In this document: in pieces, positions 11,528 through 23,900 of the stretch
How the letters are laid out: every line of letters starts with the position of its first letter
Position numbering within the stretch: the stretch's first letter is position 1
Source: Lentinus brumalis
Taxonomy: Eukaryota > Basidiomycota > Agaricomycetes > Polyporales > Polyporaceae
DNA: 64,000 nucleotides
Assembly: GCA_001792895.1 (NCBI GenBank)
Contig: MARA01000032.1
Span: forward strand, 124,001 to 188,000
Reading direction: 5' to 3'
Translations under genes and position numbers: made by a program
The notes under the pieces: model-generated
What the model was told of the DNA's origin: nothing
The model's input: only the letters and a program-made list of their open reading frames with translations
The model's database searches: none

Positions 11528-12610
11528 ACGTGCGGCTTGCCCGTGTCCGTCTTTCCTCGCGGCTCTGTTGAATTTTGGAGTGCTTGTTGTCCCCTCCTCC
11601 GTTCTTGCTTCCTTGCATCTTTGCAGTGGTCCTCTTATGGCGATGCTCTGCCACTGTCACGCTATTATCCCACGTATCCACCCTTGCGACACCTGCATGC
11701 TATCTCTACTATCCGCCGCCCCTTACATCCTACCCGCCATCCTTACTCCCACATCATCCGTGATTCCGTGATACGTACCCGCCGCGACACCCTACACCTC
11801 CACCCTACCTGCTTGCCTCTTGCCATATTCATGTTTACGCTCACGTTCATGTTCATGTTATCACAGTGCTCATCTCACCGCTACAGATGGGTTCATCTCG
11901 TTGTGCGTACTGTTGATTTGCATAGTCTTACATTGTTATGTCCCAGGACCCACAGGCCCATCGCGATCTTGTGTGCGACACATCTACCATCGTAGTGCTC
12001 CCAGCCAGACCAGACCAGACACCCGTACCTCGTAATTGCGCACATTGTTTTCACGCCCAGTTATGCATGTATCTAGCTAGTTGTTGTTTCTTGATCAAAT
12101 GAATTGCGAAGTTATGCCATCGCCTGCGACAGGCTTGCCTCTAAATCCCGTACATAGGTAGGCAGACTGTGACTGACTCCAGACGATCTGGACGGGGGTA
12201 CCTGTTGCGTTGCAGTTGGTGACCTTGGCATGAACATTCAGAACCGTCATCGACATAAAGGAGAACTGGCGCTGACTGGCCACAAGGTACCGGCCTCTCG
12301 AGTCTCCGACTCAAGTTGAAACTGAGATTCTGCCACTAGGTACATGGACCCCACTAGCTACATGGATCGTCGGAACGCCGCTGGATGCGACTGTTTCCGT
12401 CATCCATGATCGGATATGTTCTGACTTCTGCGAAGTTGTGGTGGAGACCGCAGAGTCTTGCGATCCCGTCCAGCGTAAGTGGGCGAGTCACAGACCCCTA
12501 GGCCGAGCGTCCGTGCAGCAATTTGAGCAGGAGGAAGGATATCATTCGGCCGCCAAGCTACAGGAGCTAACATACAGGCGCGTTTCGAAACGTCCTCACG
12601 GTGATTCGTT
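11528..12610. other. Convergent intergenic region
   Basis: It holds the 3' flanks of the gene at 10137 and of hydrolase paralogue 3. The plus-strand part is pyrimidine-rich with no supported gene. A 62-codon minus frame at 12095-12283 has no recognisable family. Confidence 0.4.
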
Positions 12611-13812
12611 CTAGACGCACTCCAGAAACTTCGTCAACATGTACTTGGGCTCGTCCCAGAAGTGCTTGAATGTAAACGCGTGAGTGGCAGCCTAGTACAG
12701 CGGCGAGAAAAAGGAGCCTCACGAAGTGATTCGCCCCCGGCACCCATCTGAACTCGATGAAACCTCCCCCATGCTTCGCATCATCGTCCTCCATGCTCCA
12801 GAACGCAGGAATGCCATGAGGGGACGTCACGTCTCCGGAGAGGACCCAGATCTTCAAGCCCGGGAACAACGCGCGGATGCTCCGGTCGAAGCACGCCTTA
12901 TTGTACGTCTGCTGGATCGCCGGTTCGCTGAAGAACATGAACAGCATCTCCGACTTGTCCCCAGGCGGCATGCAGACAGCCCTCGCGTACTCGTCGTCCG
13001 TGAAGTTGAAGATGCTCGGGGCGCGGGAGCGGGCGGGTATCCAATACGAGATGACGTCTGTGTCGCGCGTCGACAGGTCGCCGTGCTTGAAGTAGGATGT
13101 GACCCACACAACGAAGGCAGCGGAGCGTTGGTCCTCCGGAAGGGTAGTGTCGATGACCGGGGACCATAGCTGCTTGGGGCGCGGAGACCCGATAGCTACG
13201 GTGGGTGGTTCTGCAGGACCAATATCAGACCATGGGACTCATACTTACGCGTCCGCAACACACGTACCAAACATGATGTAGGATCGCAGATACAGCGCGA
13301 GCCTGGTGCGCATTGCTTCCGGGTATATATCGGCATTGGAAAGGATGGAAAGGCCGAATGTGCAGCCCAACGACCACCCGAGAAGAAGAATCCCGCCAGT
13401 CTTCCTATCCGACGAGATTGCCGGGATGTTGTGCTGCTGGATGTACCTATCGAGGAATATGGCAAGCTGGATGGCTTGAGTGCGGAGGAACATCGCCCGC
13501 TCCTCGCCCGTTCCGGACTCCAAGACTCGGAGGTCTTCCTCGCTCAGAGGCGTCGAACCCGGGTAGTCACGACGGTTGACAGCGACAAAGCGCACACCTG
13601 CGTCTGCGCTGCTCTTCATGATCCTTTCAAAGATAGCTGTGAACTGCTTGCTTGAGCAGTGAACTCGAAGCGAGGGAACTTAATCCCTCACGTGCACAGA
13701 AGACCATTCCATGGATTGCAACGATAGTCAGGTAGTCGTGTGTGCCCTGTGGGGCACCGGTGTCGAGATAGGCCAGCTCGGTGCCTTTGTCATCAACCTG
13801 AATAGAGGGCAT
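12611..13812 (-). CDS. alpha/beta-hydrolase family protein, paralogue 3
   Basis: This is the third member of the hydrolase family and it is intact. Four exons start with MPSIQVDDKGTELAYLDTG, followed by the HG motif (AIHGMVF), RRDYPGST, the nucleophile elbow GWSLGCTFGLS, and a C-terminal NHFHFWDEPKYMLTKFLECV that carries the candidate catalytic His. Intron positions match paralogues 1 and 2, including the one directly after NHF. It is more diverged than 1 and 2 are from each other, so the duplication order is (1,2),3. It is probably a cytosolic esterase/lipase-like enzyme with unknown substrate. It lies about 9 kb from the other two, with the P450, S2P and the 10137 gene in between. Confidence 0.85.
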
Positions 13813-14759
13813 GGTGAAGCGCGTTGTAAGTGAGGCAGAGAGGGAGGTCTCTGGGTGAAGATCTTATAGTTATATCAGGCCCTCAAGACGCACAGGGATA
13901 GTTGAGCCCTGCTCACCGTACCTCGAAACCTCGAAAGCATCACCGCTGTAGTCAGCGCCCAGTACCCGACCTTCTTCTCGGGCGTAAGTACTCTACATAG
14001 AAGATGGGGATCACGGATCTCCTGGCGGCCACATCGTACTTCTTGAGCGGCGCAGGCCACGAGCTGCTACCGAGCTGCTACCAACTGAATGCCACCACAC
14101 AGGGCACTTGATTGATTTCGTGAGCGATTAATTCGCGATGCTTGACCCTCCTGCTACCAACCTGGCACGCACCTACTGAAGGAACCTCTCAAAGCTGAGA
14201 GCTCCTCACCTCAGCGGCTCGCTCGACCTGATCTCGTGAAGCACGGCCCTGAACCTGTTATGTACGAGTACTTCCCATGCAGCGAAATCACCAGCATTCC
14301 GAGGACCAGGTCTTCAGCTCACCGCGCGACGAGGCGCCGCACCGACCCGGCCGCGATTTGCTCCCCTCATTACACAGAAGGTTATGGAGTCTCCGACGAT
14401 ATGACACCCGGACAGGCAGCAAACTGTAGGCTCGTGCTAACCACCAGGAGGACGAAGTACATGACTGACACAGCGCGGGTAAGCATGGGTGAGCTCATCT
14501 CTGCATGACTCGAAGGGGCTGATCATACGTACTTGAAGGTGAAGAGCTTCGTCCAGGACTCGAGGAGCGAGAGCCCAAAGGACGTTTTGAACGTCGGGCC
14601 AAAACCGCTTGGGCCAGAGGAACGCGCCAACCGCGCTGTTTGGCGAATGGTATCAAATGCCGCCAACTCGAGTCAGTATCATCTTTCGTGGCTGTGTCAG
14701 ACAAGGACGGTGTTGCGAAAATTGGGAGGAGGAGGAAAGTAGCAGGCGCGGGGTCCATA
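13813..14759. other. Spacer upstream of hydrolase 3, nothing recognised
   Basis: No open frame with coding character or repeat is seen between the hydrolase start and the end of the RPVVVAG copy A. Confidence 0.4.
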
Positions 14760-15331
14760 CTAGTACACCCCCACGATGGGGAAACGAGTTGGACCGAAAG
14801 TTAATTGTTGGATGTTGACGAACGGGGAAGGTTTGGCGGCTGAATACAGCTCGGGATTCTCGCCGGTCAGGAAGGTCACATAAGGGAGAGCGTCGGCATC
14901 AATCTGTAGCCCTATACCAGTTAAGTACTAGCTGAAGCCAAAGTGCAAACATCGCAGGACAAACTACTCACCCCACATTTCCCACAAGAGTCTGCGTGCG
15001 CGTTGCTCGTAATGCCCTTCATCCGGAGGGTAGAGAGGTATCTCCTCGTTCGGCATTCCGCGGTAACCGCCTTTGAACCACTTTGACTGCGTGACCAGTA
15101 CGAAGCGTGCAGTCTCATCACCCGCCGCAATGAAGCCTTTTGGCCGAACGACATCTGGGATGGTATTCGCGGCATGCATGTCGAGTGAGGGGTCGAAAGG
15201 AGTGTCTGTGGGTTCCCCCGAGAGGTCTAGATAACACTTCCACATTCGTTCCGGCGGAAACTCCAATCCAGCGACCACGACTGGACGAGGATGCGTGGCC
15301 CGATGGTCTGAACCTGAGAAGGCCCTGACAT
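14760..15331 (-). CDS. RPVVVAG-family small protein, copy A (frame break)
   Basis: Two exons (15331-14972, 14911-14760; 60 bp intron) encode about 170 aa of an unrecognised family. The core reads RPVVVAGLEFPPERMW, then LVTQSKWFKGGYRGMP, then EEIPLYPPDEG. The second exon carries LPYVTFLTGENPELY plus a 19-residue tail absent from the other copies. Between the start (MSGPSQVQTIGPR) and the conserved core the frame slips by one: a base is missing in the C run at 15289-15290, where the other copies read I-PRP. Without that slip the gene would be intact, so an assembly error is plausible. It is head-to-head with SPF1 (225 bp). The nearest relative by motif is copy E at 29549. Function is unknown, and no signal peptide or membrane segment is visible. 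Confidence 0.7.
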
Positions 15332-15556
15332 GCTGTCTGAGGCGTGTGCTGGGAGTGGGCGTAGGCTGTCAGCGTAAGAGACTACTAAGTACTTACCTCA
15401 AGTTAGAGACCCGTCTCTAAGTATTTGGTCACGTGCGCATAGTCCGAGAAAGTCGGTGAACTTGCAAGACGTGGCTCCGGCAAACGCTTACGCTTGTCCT
15501 CCTCCCTCCTCCTCCTTCCCCGGAACGCTTCTAACGACCAACACCGAGGCCTCACA

Positions 15557-18500
15557 ATGTGCGTCTGCATCACATTTGAAGAATGCAGTGAGCTAACGTA
15601 CCGGAACAGGAGCTCGGTCAAGGTCGTCTCGTCCGAAATTACGGGCGTGTCCCTGCACGTCCGCCTGCCGTGGTACACCCACTTGTACACTATCCCCTTC
15701 CTGTGTTTCTACCCGCTCCTCGCGTATGCGTACTACGTCAAGTACGACGACTGGCTGCAAAGTGAAGAGTGGACCTTCCTCGCGTGCGTGTCCCTCGGGC
15801 TGGGGCATGCGCTCAGCTTCTTGTTCACAAAGTGGAATACCGGGGCGAAGGCTTGGATCACCACGCGCAAGGTGTGTAAATCTTCCTAAGAAATTGAACT
15901 GTGGTGGAGAGTCATGTCCTACGGTTCCCCGAGAACGAGTCGCTACGAGAGGTGTGGAAGTCGGAGACCGGACCTCTGCACGTTCTTCCGCCTCTTCTAC
16001 TCGACTGCTTCCATTGTCGTGCTGCCTAGCTGGGGGTGCCCGATGAAGTGGTATACGGCAATGCCTCATGAAAGCCACTCTGTCTGGCTCGCAGACCTCA
16101 CAGAAAGATGGGGACGTCACCCTGCCACGCGCTTGACAGGACCCATCGCCCGGCAGAGGTCACCGGAAGGTGAGCAGTCTGGCGTGGCACTGTCAATGTT
16201 ACGCGTACGCAGCATCGCGCGGCGCATGATGTAAAGCAAGTGTATGGTGGTGTTCGCCTAGGTTGGCGTATTGCATAGTGTATGTGCTGCCGACCACGCG
16301 ATGGAGCGTAGCGAAGCATTTGACAAGGCGGCAGGTGGGAGCAGGACCAGGAGGGCCATCGTCACTGCGACTCGTCTCTGTGACTTCTTGTCTCTATGAC
16401 TTTTGCGCAGGACTCGAGATCGTGTTTTGGCGCTAGTCCCTCAGACGTTCTCCCGGTGCAATCAGTGGCGCCTTGGGTGCGACCGGTGTGCATATCACAA
16501 AGTGACACGACTTCACAAAGCTGCGCAGCCATCGTCATTCTTGTAAAATGATAGTTGCCGATCAATTGCAGCAAGCATGCGAATATCCGCTTCCACTGTT
16601 CTTGTGGATCCAATCGTACGCAGGACTTCGCTTTCACGGCCGTTTTTACGGCCCATACCTGACTCCTCCCTCGCTCTCGCAAGTTGCCACGCCGTCAGTG
16701 ACTGACAGCGGATTGTATACAGGCACATTCGCTCGAAGACGCTGACTGTCTTCGCATCATCCCCGCTCTCCATCGAGGAGAGGGGGAGATTGTGCCTCTC
16801 CAGAAGAAGGAACCAGGCAACCCTGCGTCCTACACGTTCAACTACCAGCAGGATACTTACATCGTCACGTCAACATCTCCGGTCACCTTCTCCCGCCTCC
16901 CTTACCCATGCTCGTCGAAACCTGAGCTTGGCTCCTTCCTCAAGCCTCGTTCGCTGACGGACGCGGAACTCGCGGCGCTTGGCGCTCTCTACGGCAAGAA
17001 CGTCTACGACATTCCCATCCCGTCGTTCTCCGCGCTGTTTAGCGAGCACGCGACCGCGCCGTTTTTCGTCTTCCAGGTTTTCTGCGTTGCGCTCTGGTGC
17101 ATGGACGAGTACTGGTACTACTCCCTCTTCACGCTCTTCATGCTCATCGTCTTTGAGTGCACGGTCGTCTGGCAGCGTCTTCGCACCCTTAGCGAGTTCC
17201 GCACGATGGCGGTGAGCCCGTACCCCGTATACGTGCGCCGCAACAACGTATGGACCCAGATCCAGAGCGACGACCTCCTCCCTGGCGACGTCATCTCCGT
17301 AGCACGGCAACAGACGGAGACCAACATTCCTGCGGACATCCTCCTTGTTCGCGGCACGTGTATCGTGAACGAGGCCATGCTCTCCGGAGAGTCCACCCCG
17401 CTGCTCAAGGAGTCTATCGCTCTGCTCGAAGCCAACGAGCCGCTCGACGTCGACGGCGCACACAAGAATGCGGTTCTGTTCTCGGGCACGAAGCTCCTTC
17501 AGGCAAGCAATGGCGGAGACACCCCGACGGCGGCTGCCTCGGTGTCGTTCTCCGCACCGGGTTCGGCACCGCGCAAGGCCAGCTCGTCCGGACGATGATC
17601 TTCTCCACCGAGCGCGTCTCCGCGAACAACGTGGAGAGCTTCCTGTTCATCGGCTTCCTCCTCATCTTCGCCATTGCTGCCAGCTGGTATGTCTGGACAA
17701 AGGGTATCGAGCGCAATTTGAAGAAGTCGAAGCTTCTCTTGGACTGTATCCTCATCATCACGAGCGTCGTCCCGCCCGAATTGCCCATGGAGCTTTCCCT
17801 TGCAGTCAACGCATCGCTCGTCGCGCTCTCGAAGTACGGTATGTACATCACCTGCCAATCTGTGGTCATCCGTGTAGCTCATCCAGACGTGCAGCTATCT
17901 TCTGCACTGAGCCCTTCCGCATTCCGTCTGCTGGTCGCGTCGATGTTTGCTGCTTCGACAAGACAGGCACCATCACTGCGGAGAACCTTGTCGTCGAGGG
18001 TGTCGCAGGTGTGGAGTAAGTGAACCTGGTTGAACCATGCGAAAATTGTGCTTACCGCCGTGTAGTCCTGCGGACCCTGTGAAGCTCGTTGATGTCAAGG
18101 CTACCGGACGTGAGACCACTCTCGCACTCGCCGCTGCCCACGCCCTCGTCCGCCTCGACGACGGCACGATCGTCGGTGACCCTATGGAGCGCACCACACT
18201 CGATGCCCTGAACTGGCATTTGTCCAAAGGAGAGCACGTCGCGCCTGCAGATCCTGCAGCACCCCATCGTACCCAGATCAGCATTCGCCGACGCTTCCAG
18301 TTCTCGTCTGCTCTCAAGCGGATGAGCACCGTGTCTACCCTTCCCAACGGACGCTGCATGGTCGCCACCAAGGGTGCGCCCGAGACGATCAGGCGTATGC
18401 TTTCCGTGGTTCCCCAAAGTACGATGAGACATACAAGTGGTACACTCGTCGCGGCAGCCGTGTGCTCGCTCTGGCCTTCAAGGAGACGGATCACATGAGC

Positions 18501-20541
18501 GTGGACGTGGTATGATTGTCCGCTGTGGTGAGTATTTCGCTCGACTGACGATACTTTCTTTCTGTCCAGATCAACAAGCTTCCTCGTGACAAGGTTGAAT
18601 CTGACCTCCAGTTCTGCGGGTTCTTGGTGTTCCACTGCCCGTTGAAAGAAGACGCAGTCGAGACGCTCAAGATGCTTGGGGACTCCTCGCACCGTGTAAG
18701 TATCCATAGCCGTCCCGTTTCCTGTGTTGTTCCACTCATCATCCCCGCAGTGCGTCATGATCACCGGAGACAACCCCCTTACTGCCGTTCACGTCGCCCG
18801 CGATGTCGAGATCGTCGACCGCGATGCACTCATCCTTGACGTGCCCGAAGGTTCCAACGGTCTCGTCTGGCGCTCTGTCGACGACACGGTCAACATCCCC
18901 GTGGACCCTTCTCAACCCATTGACACCTCATTGTTCGACAAGTATGACATCTGCATCACGGGAGCCGCAATGAAGCTGTACGAGTCACATCCGTCGTGGA
19001 ACGACCTCGTCCAGAACACTTGGGTCTACGCCCGAGTCTCGCCCGCTCAGAAGGAGTTCATCCTGACGTCGCTCAAGACGCTCGGCTACGTAACGCTCAT
19101 GGCCGGTGACGGTACGAACGACGTCGGTGCGCTCAAGCAAGCTCACATCGGTGTTGCACTCTTGGACGGAACCGAAGAGGACTTGAAGAAGATTGCGGAG
19201 CATCAGAGGAACGAGCGTATCAAGAAGGTCTATGAGCAGCAACTCAAGATATCAGCGCGCTTCAACCAGCCGCCCCCGCCTGTGCCGCCCGCCATCGCCC
19301 ACTTGTACCCGGACGTCGTCGAGGCGCAGAAGAAGGCTGTTGCGGATTTGCAGAATGCAAGGAAGAAGAACCCTATGGAGAAGGTATGGTGCCTGCACGA
19401 GGTTCTGTCTCTCTTTGCTTACATCCATGTTCAGTTCGACCTCGCTTCCATCACGGACAAGCTTGCAGAGATGGATGCCGACGAGGAAGTGCCGAAGATC
19501 AAGCTCGGCGATGCGTCATGCGCCGCTCCGTTCACATCCAAGCTGTCGAACGTCAAAGCGAGTAAGTATCTTGCTACCGTCCTCGCCTGCTGAACGCTGA
19601 CGCGTGCTCCTAGTCACGCATATCATCCGACAGGGTCGCTGCACACTCGTTGCCACCATTCAAATGTACAAGATTCTCGCTCTCAACTGCCTCATCACTG
19701 CGTACAGTCTGAGCGTACAGTACCTGGATGGTATCAAGTTCGGCGACTACCAGGTCACGATCACTGGTATGCTGATGTCTGTTTGCTTCCTCTGCATCTC
19801 TCGGGCCAAGGTCGGTGCACTCAGCCTCTACACTGTTGTCTCCGCCATCGTGTCTAACGAATCATGATTCAGCCCGTGGAAAAGCTGTCACGAGAGCGGC
19901 CACTCGGGAACATCTTCAACCTCTATGTGCTCTTGTCGGTTCTATTGCAATTTGCGCTCCACATCGCAACGCTCGTCTATATCACGGACCTGACGCGCCT
20001 GTTTGAGGAGTACGTATACTTCTGCCTACTCGTGGCTGCCCTGCTGACATCGTATCACGAATACAGGCGGGGACCTATCGATCTGGAGGCGAAGTTCGAG
20101 CCGAACCTGCTGAACACGGCCATCTATCTCCTCGGTCTCTCCCAACAGGTGTCCACGTTCGCCATCAACTTCCAGGGTCGTCCCTTCCGTGAAGGTATCC
20201 GCGAGAATTCGGCGCTGTTCTGGGGTCTCGCCGGCGCCTCAGCTGTGGCTTTTTCGGGCGCGACTGACTTCATGCCCGAGATGAACCGCTGGCTGCAAAT
20301 CGTCGAGATGGAGAACTCGGTGCGTGGAATGCGATAAATCACTAAAAATGGCAGCTGATGATGGTCATTGCAGTTCAAGGTCAAGCTGACGACGACGATG
20401 ATCATCGACTTCGCCGGATGCTACGTGATCGAGCAGGTGTGCAAGCGCCTCTTTGCGAACCTCGAGCCGAAACCGATGGTCACGCGGGGGCGCGAGAGGC
20501 GCGAAAAGAGGAGGGCGGAGGAGGCAGCGAAGCAGGCCTAA
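15557..20541 (+). CDS. SPF1: P5A-type cation-transporting/transmembrane-helix dislocase ATPase (SPF1/ATP13A1)
   Basis: Twelve exons give about 1195 aa, the usual length for Spf1. Key motifs are the P5A signature [16 protein letters not shown], the phosphorylation site [11 protein letters not shown], the actuator ML-SGES-TP, and the hinge [18 protein letters not shown]. Several membrane helices lie at both ends ([12 protein letters not shown]... and ...[14 protein letters not shown]...). P5A ATPases reside in the ER and remove mis-inserted tail-anchored helices; loss causes broad ER defects. Three oddities are visible. The start codon appears split by an intron (AT at 15557-15558, G at 15610). 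Intron 2 is 851 bp (15872-16722). The frame is broken by one base twice, in the C run at 17521-17524 and the A run at 18416-18418. Exon phases otherwise close exactly. The two breaks look like homopolymer under-calls, because the rest of the protein is strongly conserved. Confidence 0.93.
15872..16722 (+). other. Unusually long intron of SPF1
   Basis: The donor GTGTGT at 15872 and acceptor ATACAG at 16717-16722 join ITTRK to [13 protein letters not shown], the expected continuity for P5A ATPases. At 851 bp it is over ten times the local intron size. I found no coding similarity or clear terminal repeats inside. An old insertion is the simplest explanation. Confidence 0.7.
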
Positions 20542-20933
20542 ATTCGGCGAGTCTTCCCGGCGAGTCCGCTGTTCCAGCATACTGTAATGTCTTGTTATAT
20601 AGCGTAATCTCTGACAATACATCACTAGATGAGCTAGATCGAACCTCGAGCGGCGGTTCGTGCGTTCGCAAGACATCTAGGTGCGTTGATATCTCGAATG
20701 TGCAATCGCATGGGCGGTATGACAGGGCGTACTCGTGTCAAGGGTCGTGTCCTTCGGTAGTCTACTGTGGGCTCGTCACTTTCCAGCGGTCTTCTCAATC
20801 AAGGTGCGAAGGCGAGGGAGCTCCTGAGCGCGCCGCCCATGGAGCTTCTCTTCTCTGGTGGGCGTGCTCATGGAGAACGAAAAGCCTGCGTGTCCCGTGC
20901 GTCGTGCTATGACACCCGGAAGTCCCTCATTTC
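20542..20933 (+). other. Spacer between SPF1 and the adenylate-forming reductase
   Basis: These 392 bp should hold the SPF1 terminator and the reductase promoter. There is no gene, and no TATA box is obvious. Confidence 0.4.
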
Positions 20934-23900
20934 ATGTTGCCCCCCAAGTTCACGTCTCCCAAAGCTGTTATCCAAGCAGGTGGTATCACCCTGCCGGAGG
21001 TTTACGAGTGGCATGGCAAAGTGAACCCGAATTTCGACCTGTTCTGCTATCATGACGGACAGGTGCTTCACGGAGTCCCCTACTCGGATGTGGTTCAGCG
21101 CATGCGCGGAGTGGCGCAGTATGTCCTCTCTTTCGCTGGCCCTGCGGCTCCCGCCAAGACGATTGGGATCCTTGCCAACACCGGTATGTGGGCTTATCTT
21201 GGTAGAAGACAGGTGTACTGATGAGCTGTGGCGAAGACACCATCACCTATGCTCTAACGATATTGGGGATCCTGCGTGCAGGACACACGGCTTTCCCCAT
21301 CTCACTCCGGAACTCCACTTCGGCAGTTGCTCAACTGCTCCAGCAGACCAGTTGTAGGCACGTCTTGCTTTCGCAAGACGACTCAACGCGGACACTAGTA
21401 AGAGATGCTACTATGGATTTGTCTCAAACTGTTCAGCATCCCCTCCTCGTGCTCGACGAGATGCGATCCACGTCGACCGGCTCTTGCAGCCTCGAGTTGC
21501 CCCAGCTGTTCGAATCTAGTGGGACGGCTATCATTCTGCATTCTTCTGGTGGGTATTGCAGAACTTGGCTTCGGTCAAGTCGACTGATGAATGGTATATA
21601 GGATCGACGAACCACCCAAAGCCCATATCGTGGACTCATCAATCGTTGCTCAGCTGGGGTACGGTTCCATGTGAGCATCATCTCTCATACGCGTTGCTAC
21701 CGCTCGCTCACAGCTCACATACCACGTCTAGGGTACGGAGATGTTGATACCGCCGAGGCAACAATTGGCTGCCACGGAATTCCCATGTCTCACGCTTTCG
21801 GGGTGTCCATGTGCGCTCACGCCGTACGATTTCGACGGGCTTTGAGTTGCTGATCCGCACCGCTGATTGGGTCTTCTGTCCGTTAGGCTGCAGTTGGATG
21901 GACACTCGCTGTCTTTCCACCTTCTTCATCCCCTGTCCTACCCACCTCCGAGAACGTGTTCGAAGGTACTGTTGCCACTAATGTGGATTACCTTATGACG
22001 GTCCCTGTTTTCATCGAGGTGAGGATACTCCAGCAGATTATCGGAGGATATCCTGACGATTGCCTGCAGCAATGGGCATCCGATTCTCGTAAGGTGGGAT
22101 GCATGAAGCGGATGAAAGGCATAGTGAGTGGATCAAAACGGTTGCAGGAGAAGAGCTGATCCTTCCTGCAGGTTTTCGGAGGGGCGCCGCTGCATCAAGA
22201 CGTCGGAGATTCCTTGGCGTCAAAAGGCATCGCCCTCTATTCAACCTATGGGTCGTAGGTATTTCCCTGAAGCTGCACGAGTAGCGACTTGACGTAACAA
22301 CACATAGGACCGAGGTCGGATCGGTAGCCAACTTGTTTACTGGTGAGTTTGTGACGTCTTCGATGCACACCCTGTCTCGACGAATTACACAGCGAACCCG
22401 GGGATGGATTGGCCTTACTTTTCTATTACGCCCTGGCTACGATCTGTTGAGCAGGAATTCGGCGATGGCATGTTTGAGATTGTCGTATTGGTGAGTCGGA
22501 CACATTCTAGCTCTCGTTGGTCCGCACTCACCCGAGAGATTGCAGTCGTCGCCCGATCATCCACTTTCTGTCGTGAACACGAAGGTCGGGAACACGGATG
22601 CGTACGCTACGGGTGATCTCGTCGAGCCGCACCCTACCAAGCCAGGTCTGTGGAAGGTATATGGACGCAAGGACGACCAGATAGTACTATCCAACGGTGA
22701 GAAGGTGAGTCGTGCGCGGTCTTTCGCAATGTTCAATCTTAAACAGCCTGCTGCTCAGACCAACCCACTTCCCCTCGGTACGTTCAAGTCTCTGTGCGCT
22801 GTATGACGTGCATGTAGCCCAGTAGCTCATCGGCAGTTCATATTCACTCGCTCACAGAGGGTATCATAAACGAGGACCCTCATGTTCGATCTTCGATTGT
22901 CTTTGGACACGCGAAGTCCCAGAATGGTGTTCTCATAGACCCGCTTGACGCCGTCTCTCATGACGACCGATTGGCGTTGACAGAGTACCGTAATAGGGTC
23001 TGGTGTGTCCTCTTCCGCCTCGAAGTTCATGTACTCCCGCTGATTATGCTTATAGGCCAAGCATAGAACGTGCAAATGCCATAGCACCACAACATTCGCG
23101 CATTTTCAAGGAGGTAAGCACTCGTGTAATACATGTGGTGGTTCACGTCCTCACAGCTATGTAACGCCTTGGCAGATGATACTTGTTGCATCCCCGGACA
23201 AGCCTTTCACTTACAACCTGAAAGGCTACCCTCGCCGCAACACTCTCGAAAAACTCTACTCCGAGGAGATAGATGAGTTATACGCCGAAGTAGAGTCTAG
23301 CGCACAGAGCGACATCCCACCACCCTCGACTTGGGATGCTGAACGTACTCGCCAATTCCTGCGAGCCGTCGTCGAGAGCTCCCTGCACCAGCCACTGGAC
23401 GATGAAGCAGACTTCTTCCGACACGGTTGCGATAGGTATTGCTTTCCTCAGCTTGTTCAACCGCCCCTGATGACAGTTGGAACAGCTTGCAAGCAACGTG
23501 GATCCGCAACACCATATTTCGTGCCCTTCATCACGCCCACTTCCGCGCCGCTCAACGCTTGCCCATGAATATCGTGTACGAAGCATCGTCCATCGCGACT
23601 CTGACTCGTGCACTCGTACGTGTAATTCATGAGCGAGCCGATGTGACTGGTGCGTCCACACCAGCTGTCCTTTCGGACCGTGCGGAACAATATCTGCTCG
23701 CTCTCCCGCGACGACCCGGGCCGTCGGAACTCGTAGAGCGCAAGACAAATGTCAAGATTGTCCTCGTGACTGGCACGACAGGCGGGTTCGGCGCCGATTT
23801 GTTGGAACACTTGCTGCTTGACGATAGTGTGGAGACTGTCTACGCTTTGAATAGAAAGGGGACATCAGCGATGGAGCGACAAACCACCCGCTTCTGCAAC

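Noticed and set aside
19384..19434. 17 extra residues in SPF1 if this segment is translated
   Set aside because: It has GT and AG ends and typical length, and removing it restores the expected protein; treated as an intron although it is open and in frame.
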